64,000 nucleotides of DNA, from assembly GCF_027247405.1 (NCBI RefSeq), contig NZ_CP097463.1, positions 4,092,001 through 4,156,000 on the forward strand, in the 5' to 3' direction. Below are positions 1 to 7,868 of this stretch, one piece after another (within the stretch, counting starts at the first letter, position 1; each line of letters starts with the position of its first letter). Both the position numbers and the translations under genes were made by a program. The notes below the pieces were generated by a model that made no database searches, was not told where the DNA came from, and saw only the letters and a list, made by a program, of their open reading frames with translations. This DNA is from Jatrophihabitans cynanchi. GTDB taxonomy: Bacteria; Actinomycetota; Actinomycetes; Mycobacteriales; Jatrophihabitantaceae.

Positions 1-10
1 TCGCCCGTGG

Positions 11-535
11 TTGTCGCTGATCTGGCGACTCGCGCGTCCGCTGGCCGCGTTGCGCGTGCCGCCGACCGCGCTCACTGCGGTGGGGGTGGTGCTCGCAGCC
101 GACGCTGTGCTGTTCGCCGCGCGGCTGCCGTGGATCGCGCTCGCGCTGGTGCTGCTGTCCGCGCTGTGCGACGGGCTGGACGGCGCGGTCGCGATGCTGT
201 CGCGGCGAGTCAGCGCGTTCGGTTCGGTAGCCGACAAGACGGCCGACCGGATCGCGGACTGCGCGTTTGCCGCGGTGCTCTGGAGGTGTGGTGCGCCGTG
301 GCCGCTGGCGCTCGCCGCCGGTGCGCTCTCCCTTGCGCACGAGGGGATTCGGCTAGTGCTGGGCGGTCGGCGGCTGGCGCGGATCACAGTGGCCGAGCGG
401 CCTACCCGGGTGATCTGCGCGGCGCTGGCATGCGCGTGCGCCGGGGTCTCGCCGGCGACCTGGCCGCCGGCCGTCTGTGCAGGGGTGTGGGCGGGTCTCG
501 CCGTGATCGGCCTGGCGCAGCTCGTTGTTCGCTAG
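11..535 (+). CDS. CDP-alcohol phosphatidyltransferase family membrane protein (start may lie outside window)
   Basis: A small polytopic membrane enzyme of the CDP-OH_P_transf family, which transfers a phosphoalcohol from a CDP-activated donor, usually to make phospholipid head groups. The family signature DxxDGxxAR-x8-GxxxDxxxD is present around residues 53-75 as DGLDGAVAM followed by GSVADKTAD: all four aspartates and both glycines are kept, but the Arg after the Ala is Met. Several hydrophobic stretches are consistent with about 5-6 membrane segments. The reading frame is open to the left edge, so the TTG at 11 is only the first usable start inside the window. The acceptor alcohol cannot be deduced. 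It converges on the DUF3494 gene. Confidence 0.8.
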   Translation: MSLIWRLARPLAALRVPPTALTAVGVVLAADAVLFAARLPWIALALVLLSALCDGLDGAVAMLSRRVSAFGSVADKTADRIADCAFAAVLWRCGAPWPLALAAGALSLAHEGIRLVLGGRRLARITVAERPTRVICAALACACAGVSPATWPPAVCAGVWAGLAVIGLAQLVVR

Positions 536-609
536 GACTGCCCTGCACGAAGGCGGCGGCCGTGATCCGCGCTGCAGCGGCGATCGGTACGCGAGCGCGG
601 TCACCGATG

Positions 610-1758
610 TCAGTCACGGTGCTGCCCGTGGAATCGGCGGCGGCCGATGATCAGCAGCGGCGTTCCTATTGCGAACAGCAGCGCCGCGAGAAGCAGCAGC
701 GGCCCGCTGGGCACGGTCGGCCCGGTGGCGGCCAGTTCCGTTTCGGTTGCTGCCGGAGTTGGCGTGGCGGTTGCCGATGATCGGGCAGCCGCTGCGGCTG
801 CCGCGCGCAAGGCTTCGGCGCTGGACCTTGCGGCCGCCGAGGCAGCGGAGGAGCGGGCGATTGCCGAGGATCGCGCTGCGGCGGAGGAAGCGGCGGCCGC
901 CGAAGACGCGGCTGCGGCAGATGAGGCAGCGGCGGATGATCGGTAGGCCGCGGCCGCCGCGGACGCGGTCGCCGAGGTGGCAGCGCAGCCCGGTGCGCTG
1001 AAGGTGTTGTGGTCCAGGGTCACAGCACCGGTTCGGGCCATCGCCTGGCCTTCGACCGTGACGCCGGTGGTGACGGTCACCGAGGCCAGCGCCATGATGG
1101 TTCCCTTGAAGGTCGACCCGGTGCCGAGCGTCGCGGAGCTGGCGACCTGCCAGAAGACGTTGCAGGCTTGAGCGCCGTTGCTGACGATGACGCTGCTTGC
1201 CGAGTCGGTGACGAGGGTCGATCCGACTTGGAAGATGAACACGGCGTTCGGATCGCCTTCGCCGTTCAGGGTGAGTGGTCCGCCGACCCGAAGGGATGTG
1301 CTGGCCTTGTAGACGCCGGCGGTCAGTGTCTTGCCGACCAGCGCCGGCCCGATCAGCCCGCCGGTCGGCGGCCTGCCGGCGGCATCGCCGTAGGCGGCGG
1401 TCAGGTCGTTCTGCGCCAGCAGCGCGGCCGCGTTGCCCGCGTTCGTCACTCCTCCGACAATGCCGGGTGGGAAGCCGGTGATCGAACTCGCGGTGTTCGG
1501 GCTGAGCCCGAGATCGCCGCCGAGCGTAGTGGTCGGCGCCCCCGTCGTGAGCGTGTTCGTCACCGTGGTCGCGCCCAGGACCGAGTAGGTGCCGGCGGTG
1601 CCGAGATCGATCTTCGCGGTAGCCGCGTGGGCGTGGGTGGGAGCTGCCACGAGCACGCCGGCGAGCAGGGCGAGGCAGCCGGCGAGGAGCGCGGCAAGCC
1701 CGCCCAGTCGAGCGAGGTTCGAGCGAGATCCGGTGGTCAGTACAGCGCCGTCGGTCAT
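610..1758 (-). CDS. Secreted ice-binding-like (DUF3494) protein with Ala/Ser linker and LAATG sortase anchor
   Basis: About 382 aa. Order: basic N-terminus and hydrophobic signal peptide ending in an Ala-rich cleavage region; a DUF3494 (ice-binding-like beta-helix) domain of about 200 residues, recognisable from DLGTAGTYSVLGATTVTN, LGGDLGLSP and an NVFWQV segment; an Ala/Ser/Arg low-complexity linker of about 80 residues; then ELAATGP, a hydrophobic segment and a basic tail. LAxTG is the recognition motif of class E sortases, so the protein is probably attached to peptidoglycan with the domain held out on a stalk. The ATG at 1758 is chosen over an upstream in-frame start because GGAAAGG precedes it and the signal peptide then begins normally. 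Ice binding is proven only for some DUF3494 members; adhesion or another surface role is possible. Confidence 0.85.
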   Translation of the reverse strand: MTDGAVLTTGSRSNLARLGGLAALLAGCLALLAGVLVAAPTHAHAATAKIDLGTAGTYSVLGATTVTNTLTTGAPTTTLGGDLGLSPNTASSITGFPPGIVGGVTNAGNAAALLAQNDLTAAYGDAAGRPPTGGLIGPALVGKTLTAGVYKASTSLRVGGPLTLNGEGDPNAVFIFQVGSTLVTDSASSVIVSNGAQACNVFWQVASSATLGTGSTFKGTIMALASVTVTTGVTVEGQAMARTGAVTLDHNTFSAPGCAATSATASAAAAAYRSSAAASSAAAASSAAAASSAAARSSAIARSSAASAAARSSAEALRAAAAAAARSSATATPTPAATETELAATGPTVPSGPLLLLAALLFAIGTPLLIIGRRRFHGQHRD

Positions 1759-1826
1759 TGTGGGCCTTTCCGTACGCTCAACCGCCCCCGACGGCGTGGT
1801 CACTACTGGTCACCCAGAGTGCTGGA

Positions 1827-1847
1827 ACGTCCAGTGGTGTTGGACGT
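1827..1847 (-). terminator. Hairpin downstream of the EAL gene
   Basis: A perfect 7-bp inverted repeat (ACGTCCA / TGGACGT) with a 7-nt loop lies about 20 nt past the EAL stop codon and upstream of the DUF3494 start. It has no U-tract, which is usual for actinobacterial stem-only terminators. It could alternatively be an operator for the DUF3494 gene. Confidence 0.45.
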
Positions 1848-1867
1848 CAACTGCGTTTCAGGCATCG

Positions 1868-2692
1868 TCACTGCGCTGCGAGCAATGCTCGATGGGGGCG
1901 CCGCAGTGCCAGGTGCCCCGGCGCGGGAACCGTTACGGGCAGTCGCCCCGGCCGCCCGTAACCGAAGCCCTGCGCATGCGTGGCTCCCAGCCGTTTGGCG
2001 CGGTGTGCGTCCGCGATCGTTTCGATCCCTTCGGCAAGGATGACCGCCCCGGTGCGGGCGGCATACGCGCGTACCGCGGCGGCGATGCTGCGCCCCGTCG
2101 CGCGCAGTGGCGACTGGATCAGCGACAGGTCCAGCTTCACGACGTCCGGACGCAGTGACTCCAGCATCGCCAGCGCGTGAGAGTCCGCGCCGACGTCGTC
2201 CATCGCGATGCCGCACCCATCGCGGCGAGCCCGCTCGCTTCCGCGCATCAGTGCGCTCATCGACGTGCCGTCGCGCCGCTCGACAACCTCGAACACCACG
2301 TGCAGCCGGGCCAGCGTTTCGGTGAACGTGGCCATCAAGGGCGGAGGGCAGGTGGCAGCGAGGCCGGCGTGCTCGACGTTCACGAACCAGGTCAGCTCCG
2401 CGGGCAACGCAGCATCCGCCGCCAACTGCAGCGCCTGAACCCGGCACAGCCAGTCGAGTTCGACGCGCCGGCCCACCCGCTCGGCCGCCGCCAGCAACGC
2501 GACGGGAGCTTCGAGCTCGGTCCCCGCCGGGCCGCGAGTCAGCGCCTCGAAGCCGATCACGGTCGCCGATTCCAGATGCACGATCGGTTGAAAGACGGTG
2601 CGGATCCTGCGCGCGTCGATGATCGCGTCGATGATCCGGTCCTGCGCAGTCGTGCCACGCACCGGAGGTGCGAGAACGTTCAATTGGGTCAC
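1868..2692 (-). CDS. Stand-alone EAL-domain cyclic-di-GMP phosphodiesterase
   Basis: 274 aa, almost entirely one EAL domain, which hydrolyses cyclic-di-GMP to linear pGpG. The residues expected of an active enzyme are present: EAL (about residue 49, GFEALTRGP), the metal-binding Asn (FVNVEH), Glu (FEVVER), the Asp pair (AMDDVGAD), Lys (VKLD), Glu (AEGIET) and the late Gln (AQGFGYGRP). There is no GGDEF, PAS or membrane segment, so it is a soluble enzyme without an obvious sensory input; the first 20 residues are too short for a sensor. The GTG at 2692 has no clear ribosome binding site, so the start is less certain than the product. Confidence 0.88.
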   Translation of the reverse strand: MTQLNVLAPPVRGTTAQDRIIDAIIDARRIRTVFQPIVHLESATVIGFEALTRGPAGTELEAPVALLAAAERVGRRVELDWLCRVQALQLAADAALPAELTWFVNVEHAGLAATCPPPLMATFTETLARLHVVFEVVERRDGTSMSALMRGSERARRDGCGIAMDDVGADSHALAMLESLRPDVVKLDLSLIQSPLRATGRSIAAAVRAYAARTGAVILAEGIETIADAHRAKRLGATHAQGFGYGRPGRLPVTVPAPGHLALRRPHRALLAAQ

Positions 2693-2779
2693 GGCCTACG
2701 CCGATCCAAGCCCCAGGGGGCTCTGGAAATGATCGCCACAGGAGTAACCGGCAACGGGGAGCCGGTATGCACAAAGGCC

Positions 2780-2821
2780 CGCAACGTCTCTACATTACGT
2801 GAATTTCACGCTCCTGGCCAA
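2780..2821 (-). promoter_or_regulatory. Putative promoter with embedded palindrome for the EAL gene
   Basis: On the minus strand TTGGCC (2821-2816) and TAATGT are separated by 18 nt, a reasonable sigma-70-type pair about 100 nt upstream of the EAL start. The spacer carries the palindrome CGTGAA-A-TTCACG (2798-2810), placed where a repressor would block RNA polymerase. Seen by eye only; the regulator is unknown. Confidence 0.35.
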
Positions 2822-2871
2822 TGTCGACCATTATGTGCCGTACGCGCACCCGCATGCCGCCTTCCACCGCA

Positions 2872-3957
2872 TCAGCGAAGTGCGCGGCCCTTCCAGCGCA
2901 GCGCCCCGCGCCGGTGCTGCACCAGCGACCGCGCGGTCAGGTACCCGAACACGGTGATCGACACCGGATGCGCCAGGGCATCCGGCCATGCGCGCGAGCC
3001 GGTGGCGCGGGCGGTGACCACCCGTCCGGCGACCCCGGCGAGGTAACCCGCCAAGCCGGCCCGCGAGCCGCGCAGGGCCGCAACCGCAGGCAGCACGTAC
3101 ACGACGCCGAGCGCACCGACCACAGCGGCCGCGCCCGCCGGTGAGCCGAAGGCCGCCCACAACGACTTGCCGTACCCATCGCGCAGTTCGGCCCATCCGG
3201 CGTACATCCGGCAGGAGGCGAGCGCCGTCCCGTCGACCACCCCGCCGCGCCCGCCCGACGTCTTGACCGCCCGCAGCAGGGCGAGATCGTCGAGCACTGC
3301 GGCACGTACCGCACCGTGCCCGCCTGCCCGCTCGTACGCTTCGCGGCGCACCAGCAGGAACTGTCCGTTGGCCGCGGCCAGTGACGGCCGCGGCGAGCGC
3401 TCGGCGAGCCGCAGCGGCAGCGTCGTCAGGAACGACCACTGCAGCAGGGGCTGGACCAGTCGCTCGGCCCCCGACTCCGCGATCTGGCGCGGATGCGGGG
3501 AGATCAGGTCCAGCCCGGAGGTCGCGAGCAGCGCGGCGGCGGTAGTGACCGCGCCCGGTTCCAACACCACGTCCGCGTCGACGAACGCGAGCACCTCCCC
3601 GGTTGCGGCCGCGGCCAGCTGCGCGCACGCGTACGGCTTGCCGAGCCAGCCCGTCGGCAGTGGCGCCCCCTCCAGCACGCGCACCCGCGGGTCACCCTCG
3701 GCGGCCGCCCGCACGATGCGGGCGGTCCCGTCGGACGACCCGTCGTCCAGCACCAGGATCTCGAGAACGTCCTGTGCTCGCAGGGCAGCCAGGCACTTGC
3801 CGATGCGGGCCGCCTCGTCGCGGGCCGGGATGAGCACCGAGACCCGGGCGGCCGCAACCGCTCCCGGCGCCGGACGGCGCAGCAGACGCGCGTTGACCGC
3901 CGCGTGCACCGTCGCGGCGACGGCCAGTCCTGCCGCGACGCGCACGGCCGCGCTCAC
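2872..3957 (-). CDS. cruG: Family 2 glycosyltransferase, CruG-like (carotenoid glycosylation)
   Basis: About 361 aa. Membrane-associated GT-A glycosyltransferase: N-terminal hydrophobic segment, then VSVLIPARDEA, LDDGSSDGT, a DAD metal site (FVDADV) and a second Asp pair (VLDDLALL), followed by C-terminal hydrophobic segments. The GTG at 3957 forms a GTGA overlap with the stop of the upstream CruF-like gene, so the two are translationally coupled. CruF/CruG pairs in cyanobacteria and other bacteria hydrate and then glycosylate the psi-end of a carotenoid, and the pairing here is the main support for that role. The sugar donor and the carotenoid are unknown. A role in another polyprenoid pathway cannot be excluded. 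Confidence 0.75.
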   Translation of the reverse strand: MSAAVRVAAGLAVAATVHAAVNARLLRRPAPGAVAAARVSVLIPARDEAARIGKCLAALRAQDVLEILVLDDGSSDGTARIVRAAAEGDPRVRVLEGAPLPTGWLGKPYACAQLAAAATGEVLAFVDADVVLEPGAVTTAAALLATSGLDLISPHPRQIAESGAERLVQPLLQWSFLTTLPLRLAERSPRPSLAAANGQFLLVRREAYERAGGHGAVRAAVLDDLALLRAVKTSGGRGGVVDGTALASCRMYAGWAELRDGYGKSLWAAFGSPAGAAAVVGALGVVYVLPAVAALRGSRAGLAGYLAGVAGRVVTARATGSRAWPDALAHPVSITVFGYLTARSLVQHRRGALRWKGRALR

Positions 3958-4727
3958 CGCCCGACCACCACCGTGCGCACGAACGGCACGGCCACCAGAG
4001 CCATCCCCGCGAAGCCCCACGCTGCCGCGGCGCCCAGGTGCAGAAAGGCGCCGAGCGCCAGCGTCGAGGACAGCCACGTCCAGACGAACAGCGCGTACGG
4101 CCAGCGGTCGTCCGGACTCGCGGCCGCGGGGTTCCGGCCGTCGACGACGGCCTGCACGCCCGCCGACACGATGAGCGCCACGAGCAGCCAGCCGAGGTAG
4201 TTGGTGAGCGGCACGGTGTCGACGCCGGGCAGGTGCGGTGCGGGGAAGCGCCAGCGCCAATGCCCCGCCGCGACCAGCTGCGGGTCGAGGAACAGGTCCC
4301 ACGACGCGAGCGCCCAGCCGCCCACGAGCACGCGCGCCCGGTACGTGCGCACGAGGCGGCGCGCCACCAGCGCGGCCGGCCAGGCGAACATCGTCCAGGC
4401 GAGAGCGATCACCACGGGCACGCCCCCCAGCCGCACCCCAAGCGCGTCCGTGTACGTGTAGCGGCCGAACGGCACGCCGGTGTGCACGCCGAGCAGCTCG
4501 GCGGCGAAACCGGGAACTGCCGTCACCGCGAGCAGGCCTACCGCGAGGCGTACCCCGCGGCTGGTCGCCGCGTGAGCCAGCGACGCCGCCGCGAAGAGCA
4601 CCACGACGGCGACGGTGAGCCGGTCACGCGTCGCCCCGTGCACCAGCGGATAGCCGATCTGGCCGGCGATGGTGAGCCCGGACAGCAGCGGGACGGACCG
4701 GCCGAGCCGCTCCCCGGCATCAACCAC
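3954..4727 (-). CDS. cruF: CruF-like carotenoid 1,2-hydratase (carotenoid biosynthesis membrane protein)
   Basis: About 257 aa, highly hydrophobic with roughly 7 membrane segments. It resembles the CruF/DUF422 carotenoid biosynthesis family, with characteristic motifs such as VPFGRYTYTDALG, ASWDLFLDPQ and VPLTNYLGW containing conserved acidic residues. Family members add water across the terminal double bond of psi-end carotenoids (gamma-carotene or bacterioruberin precursors). The GTG at 4727 is chosen because it overlaps the end of the upstream acetyltransferase by 8 nt; longer in-frame extensions would run through that gene. Its stop overlaps the glycosyltransferase start. No phytoene synthase, desaturase or cyclase is in the window, so precursors come from elsewhere. 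Confidence 0.78.
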   Translation of the reverse strand: MVDAGERLGRSVPLLSGLTIAGQIGYPLVHGATRDRLTVAVVVLFAAASLAHAATSRGVRLAVGLLAVTAVPGFAAELLGVHTGVPFGRYTYTDALGVRLGGVPVVIALAWTMFAWPAALVARRLVRTYRARVLVGGWALASWDLFLDPQLVAAGHWRWRFPAPHLPGVDTVPLTNYLGWLLVALIVSAGVQAVVDGRNPAAASPDDRWPYALFVWTWLSSTLALGAFLHLGAAAAWGFAGMALVAVPFVRTVVVGR

Positions 4728-5295
4728 CGGTGCCGAGCGGCAGCCGCGCACCCAACACTGCGAACGGCCGGGAGTCGCCGGGGAACAGGTAGTGCCGGCG
4801 CAGGTCGAGGAACCCCAGATCGTGATACAGGCGGAACGCGCGGGTGTCGGCGTCCGGCGTCGACAGCAGCATCGCCGCGTGCGGGATAGCCCCGGCGAGC
4901 TCGAGCAGCAACCGGCGCCCGACGCCCCCGCCCTGAAACCCCGGCAGCACATGCAGTTCGGACAGCTCGAACGCGTCTGCAAGCCAGTCCTCGGCGGACT
5001 CCGGCGTGAGCGCGCGGCGCACCAGGTCGTGCCACCACTGCCCCGGAAGCGTGGTGTAGCCGTAGCCGAAGCCGATCAGCGCGCCCTGTTCCAGAACGGC
5101 GGCCCGGCAGGCGAATCCCTCGTGGCTCACGTGCTTTCGCGCGGTGACCGAGCGCTGCGCCGCGGCATGCTGCGGGTACTGCATCGCGCGCGCATAGATG
5201 TCCATCGCGTCCTCGACGCGCTCGGCGAACTGCCGCCCCGACCACGCCTCGATGCGCGCGGACGACCCGCTCACCGGCGTGGGCGTCGATCGCAT
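4720..5295 (-). CDS. GNAT family N-acetyltransferase
   Basis: 191 aa. The acetyl-CoA binding motif A of the GNAT fold is clear: ELHVLPGFQGGGVGRRLL, then a C-terminal FRLYHDLGFLDLRRHY segment typical of the last strand-helix unit. The acceptor substrate is not deducible. It lies 33 nt after the YbaK-like gene and overlaps the CruF-like gene, so the four genes from 5796 down to 2872 are probably one transcript. The functional link between an acetyltransferase and the carotenoid pair is unclear and may be only positional. Confidence 0.85.
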   Translation of the reverse strand: MRSTPTPVSGSSARIEAWSGRQFAERVEDAMDIYARAMQYPQHAAAQRSVTARKHVSHEGFACRAAVLEQGALIGFGYGYTTLPGQWWHDLVRRALTPESAEDWLADAFELSELHVLPGFQGGGVGRRLLLELAGAIPHAAMLLSTPDADTRAFRLYHDLGFLDLRRHYLFPGDSRPFAVLGARLPLGTGG

Positions 5296-5328
5296 TCACC
5301 AGATCCTGCCGCATGGATGCGGCCGCTG

Positions 5329-5796
5329 CTACGCAACCTGCGCGACCGTTCCGCCGGTGAGCCGCACCAGTTCGGCGAAGGTCGTCGGGAAGACCGCGTG
5401 CGGGATCCCGCCCGCTGCCCAGACCTGCGGGTACCCGGTGAGATCCTGGTCGACCAGCGTGCGGATCGGTGCCGGGTGCCCGACCGGGGCCACGCCGCCG
5501 ATCACCTGGCCGGTCGCGGCGAGCACGAAATCGGGCTTGGCCCGGCGCAGCTCGCTCGTGCCGACGAGCGCGGCGACCTTGGCCGTGTCGACGCGGTGCG
5601 CGCCGCTGGTGAGCACCAGCAGTGGTTCGCCCTCGGCGGTGGCGAAGATCAGCGAGTTCGCGATCGCGCCGACGGCGACCCCCAACTGCGCGGCCGCGGC
5701 GGCCGCAGTGGGCGCTGCCTCGTCCAGGATCTGGACCCGTCCGGGTGCGCCGGCGGCGGTCAGGACGGCCTGCACGGCCTCGCAGTTCGGATGCAC
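5329..5796 (-). CDS. YbaK/EbsC-family aminoacyl-tRNA deacylase
   Basis: 155 aa, the full length of a stand-alone YbaK/ProX editing domain. Members hydrolyse mischarged tRNAs such as Cys-tRNA(Pro) or Ala-tRNA(Pro). Recognisable features are ANSLIFAT, the segment HRVDTAKVAALVG with the conserved Lys, and the G-rich VIGGVAPVGHP loop that lines the active site. Which amino acid is removed cannot be read from the sequence. It heads the minus-strand run that includes the acetyltransferase and the carotenoid genes and is divergent from the siroheme synthase. Confidence 0.9.
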   Translation of the reverse strand: MHPNCEAVQAVLTAAGAPGRVQILDEAAPTAAAAAAQLGVAVGAIANSLIFATAEGEPLLVLTSGAHRVDTAKVAALVGTSELRRAKPDFVLAATGQVIGGVAPVGHPAPIRTLVDQDLTGYPQVWAAGGIPHAVFPTTFAELVRLTGGTVAQVA

Positions 5797-5950
5797 GCGG
5801 CGAGCTTACGGCTCGCGTGCTCGTCGGCTCAGCCACCTCGGTACCGCGGCGACGCAGCGCAGCAGATCGGCACGGCAGCGCAGCGCGAAGGGCGCGTCAT
5901 CAGCGGTGCGAAGCATCCCGTCGGCCGCGCGACCCGGTGCACCTGTCGCT

Positions 5951-5990
5951 CATCGGGCTCTGCTGGCAAGAGTGCCGGCAGAGCCCGATG
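5951..5990. repeat. Long 17-bp inverted repeat in the ybaK-cysG intergenic region
   Basis: Arms 5951-5967 and 5974-5990 match at 16 of 17 positions (the remaining pair is a T-G wobble), with a 6-nt loop AAGAGT. It lies in the 308-bp gap 5797-6104 between two divergent genes, where a terminator is not expected; it may be an operator, an attenuator of the cysG leader or a small-RNA hairpin. I see no gene in the rest of this gap. Confidence 0.7.
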
Positions 5991-6104
5991 CGCCTGCATA
6001 CCCGCGCCGGAATTCGAGCCGGGCAGTTGCCGCCATCGGGCCTGGCGCGGTGCGTGGCCGGATGCACGCGGCGCGCCGAACCATCGACCGGCGAAGATGT
6101 ACCG

Positions 6105-7322
6105 GTGACCGGATACCCGCTGCTGCTCGACGTGACCGGCCGACGCGTGCTCGTGGTCGGGGGCGGCAAGGTCGGCACCCGCCGCACGGTCGCGCTGCGT
6201 GAGGCCGGCGCGGACGTCGTGGTCGTCGCGCCGGAGGCGACCGCCGAGATGCTCGCGCTTGGCGTCACCGTGCTGCGCCGCCCGTTCGCCACTCCGGACC
6301 TGGACGGCGCGTGGCTGGCGATCGCCTGCACCGACGACGCGGTGGTGAACGCCGCCGTCGCCGCTGCCGCGGAACAGCGCCGGATCTTCTGTGTGCGCTC
6401 GGACGCGGCGCCCGGTGGAACGGCGCGAACTCCTGCCGTGCTGCGCCGCGACGGGATGACGGTGGCGATCACCGGGGGCGACGACCCGCGGCGGTCGGTC
6501 GCGCTGCGCGAGGCGATCTCCGCCGCCCTCGACCTCGGCACCCTGCCCGCCCGCCGCGTGCGGCCGGCGGCCACCGGGTCGGTCGCGCTGGTCGGCGGGG
6601 GCCCCGGCGACCCGGAGCTGATCACCGTACGTGGCCGCCGTCTGGTCGCCTCAGCCGATGTCGTGGTCGTGGACCGGCTGGCGCCGCGCGAGCTCCTGGA
6701 CGAGTTGCCGGACACCGTCGAGGTGATCGACTGCGGCAAGTCCGCACACCGGCACAACCTGCGGCAGCACGAGATCAACGCGCTGCTCGTCGAGCGGGCG
6801 CAGGCAGGCAAGCGGGTGGTCCGGCTCAAGGGCGGCGATCCGTTCGTCTTCGGCCGCGGTGGCGAGGAGTGGCTGGCGTGCGTGGCGGCCGGGGTGCCGG
6901 TCACGGTGGTGCCGGGGCTCAGTTCGGCGCTCGCGGCACCGGCGGCGGCCGCCATCCCGCTCACCCACCGCGGGATCGCCGCCGACTTCACGGTGGTGTC
7001 CGGCCACCTGGACCCGGGCCGCCCCGAGGACACCGGGGTCGACTGGGCAGCGCTGGCCGTGACACCGGGAACACTCGTGCTGCTGATGTCGATGGAGCGG
7101 CTCGACCTGATCGCCGCCGCGCTCATCGCGCACGGCCGGCCGGCGAGCACCCCGGCTGCGGTGGTGCAGCGCGCGACGCTGCCGGGGGAGCGCATCGTCC
7201 GGGCGCCGCTCGCCGGGCTCGCCGACGCGGTGCGGGCGGCCGGTGTCGGCGCGCCCGCGGTGATCGTCGTCGGCGACGTCGTGGATGTGCTGGTTGGGGC
7301 GCCACAGCCCGCCCGGCCCTGA
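6105..7322 (+). CDS. cysG: Siroheme synthase CysG: precorrin-2 dehydrogenase/ferrochelatase fused to uroporphyrinogen-III methyltransferase
   Basis: About 405 aa. The N-terminal half (residues 1-150) has an NAD-binding Rossmann start (RVLVVGGGKVGTRR) and resembles precorrin-2 dehydrogenase. The C-terminal half (about 160-400) is a SAM-dependent uroporphyrinogen-III C-methyltransferase with VGGGPGDPELIT, GDPFVFGRGGEE and PGLSSALAAPA. Together they convert uroporphyrinogen III to siroheme, the cofactor of sulfite and nitrite reductases. It is shorter than E. coli CysG (457 aa), so the dimerisation/chelatase portion may be reduced. The GTG at 6105 is chosen because the Rossmann motif begins shortly after it; the upstream extension in this frame looks non-coding. 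Confidence 0.93.
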   Translation: MTGYPLLLDVTGRRVLVVGGGKVGTRRTVALREAGADVVVVAPEATAEMLALGVTVLRRPFATPDLDGAWLAIACTDDAVVNAAVAAAAEQRRIFCVRSDAAPGGTARTPAVLRRDGMTVAITGGDDPRRSVALREAISAALDLGTLPARRVRPAATGSVALVGGGPGDPELITVRGRRLVASADVVVVDRLAPRELLDELPDTVEVIDCGKSAHRHNLRQHEINALLVERAQAGKRVVRLKGGDPFVFGRGGEEWLACVAAGVPVTVVPGLSSALAAPAAAAIPLTHRGIAADFTVVSGHLDPGRPEDTGVDWAALAVTPGTLVLLMSMERLDLIAAALIAHGRPASTPAAVVQRATLPGERIVRAPLAGLADAVRAAGVGAPAVIVVGDVVDVLVGAPQPARP

Positions 7323-7326
7323 TTCG

Positions 7327-7372
7327 TTGCGTTCTGTCGGCACCCCGCGATACACTTCGAACGGACATTCGA
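7327..7372 (+). promoter_or_regulatory. SOS promoter: -35/-10 pair with LexA box over the start site
   Basis: TTGCGT (7327-7332), 18 nt, then TACACT (7351-7356) form a promoter. Directly after the -10, at 7357-7372, lies TCGAAC-GGAC-ATTCGA, which matches the Gram-positive/mycobacterial LexA box TCGAAC-N4-GTTCGA at 11 of 12 specified bases; it is flanked so that TTCGAA occurs on both sides. The box covers the predicted transcription start, the position for a LexA repressor. The first downstream gene starts at 7394 behind GGAGGTG, and the operon ends with dinB, a classical SOS-type gene. Confidence 0.8.
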
Positions 7373-7393
7373 AATAGCGCGTGGAGGTGCTCG

Positions 7394-7831
7394 ATGACGC
7401 TCGGCCGTACTTCACAGCCGGCCCGCTCCCGGCCGGTCCCGGTCGCACCGGGTCAGGCGTTCCTGCTGCTCGCCCGCGCCCGTGCGGTGCTCGGCGAGGC
7501 CGCCTGCGCCGACACCGACGACGAACGGTTCCGTCTGGCCCATCTGGGCGCGCTGCGCGTGGCGGCCGCGGTCCTCGCCGAACGCGGCCGCCCGGCGGGC
7601 AGCCGGCGCCGGCTGCTCAGCGCGTGGGTGCTCATCGAGTCTGTCGCGCCCGAGCTGGCCGACTGGGCCGCCTACTTCGCCGCGGGCGCCGCGGCCCGGG
7701 CGGCGATCGAGGCCGGCGCCAACCATGTCGTCGGCAGCCGCGAGGCCGACGACCAGTTGCGCGCGGCCTGCGAATTCCTGCACGTCGTCGAGACCTCGCT
7801 GAGCCTGCTGGCGCCACCGCTGGCGAGCTGA
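7394..7831 (+). CDS. SAV_6107-family HEPN-domain protein
   Basis: 145 aa, all alpha-helical by composition, matching the small actinobacterial SAV_6107 family assigned to the HEPN superfamily. HEPN domains include many RNases of toxin and defence systems, but also non-catalytic nucleotide-binding members. I see no clear RxxxxH dyad, so catalysis is not claimed. The start is supported by GTGGAGGTG 5 nt upstream. It is the first gene of the LexA-controlled operon with a methyltransferase (37 nt downstream) and dinB. Its linkage to a Y-family polymerase suggests a role in the damage response, but the function is unknown. Confidence 0.8.
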   Translation: MTLGRTSQPARSRPVPVAPGQAFLLLARARAVLGEAACADTDDERFRLAHLGALRVAAAVLAERGRPAGSRRRLLSAWVLIESVAPELADWAAYFAAGAAARAAIEAGANHVVGSREADDQLRAACEFLHVVETSLSLLAPPLAS

Positions 7832-7868
7832 GCACGCGCTGTCGGCCGCCGCTACTAGTGTTCGCAGG

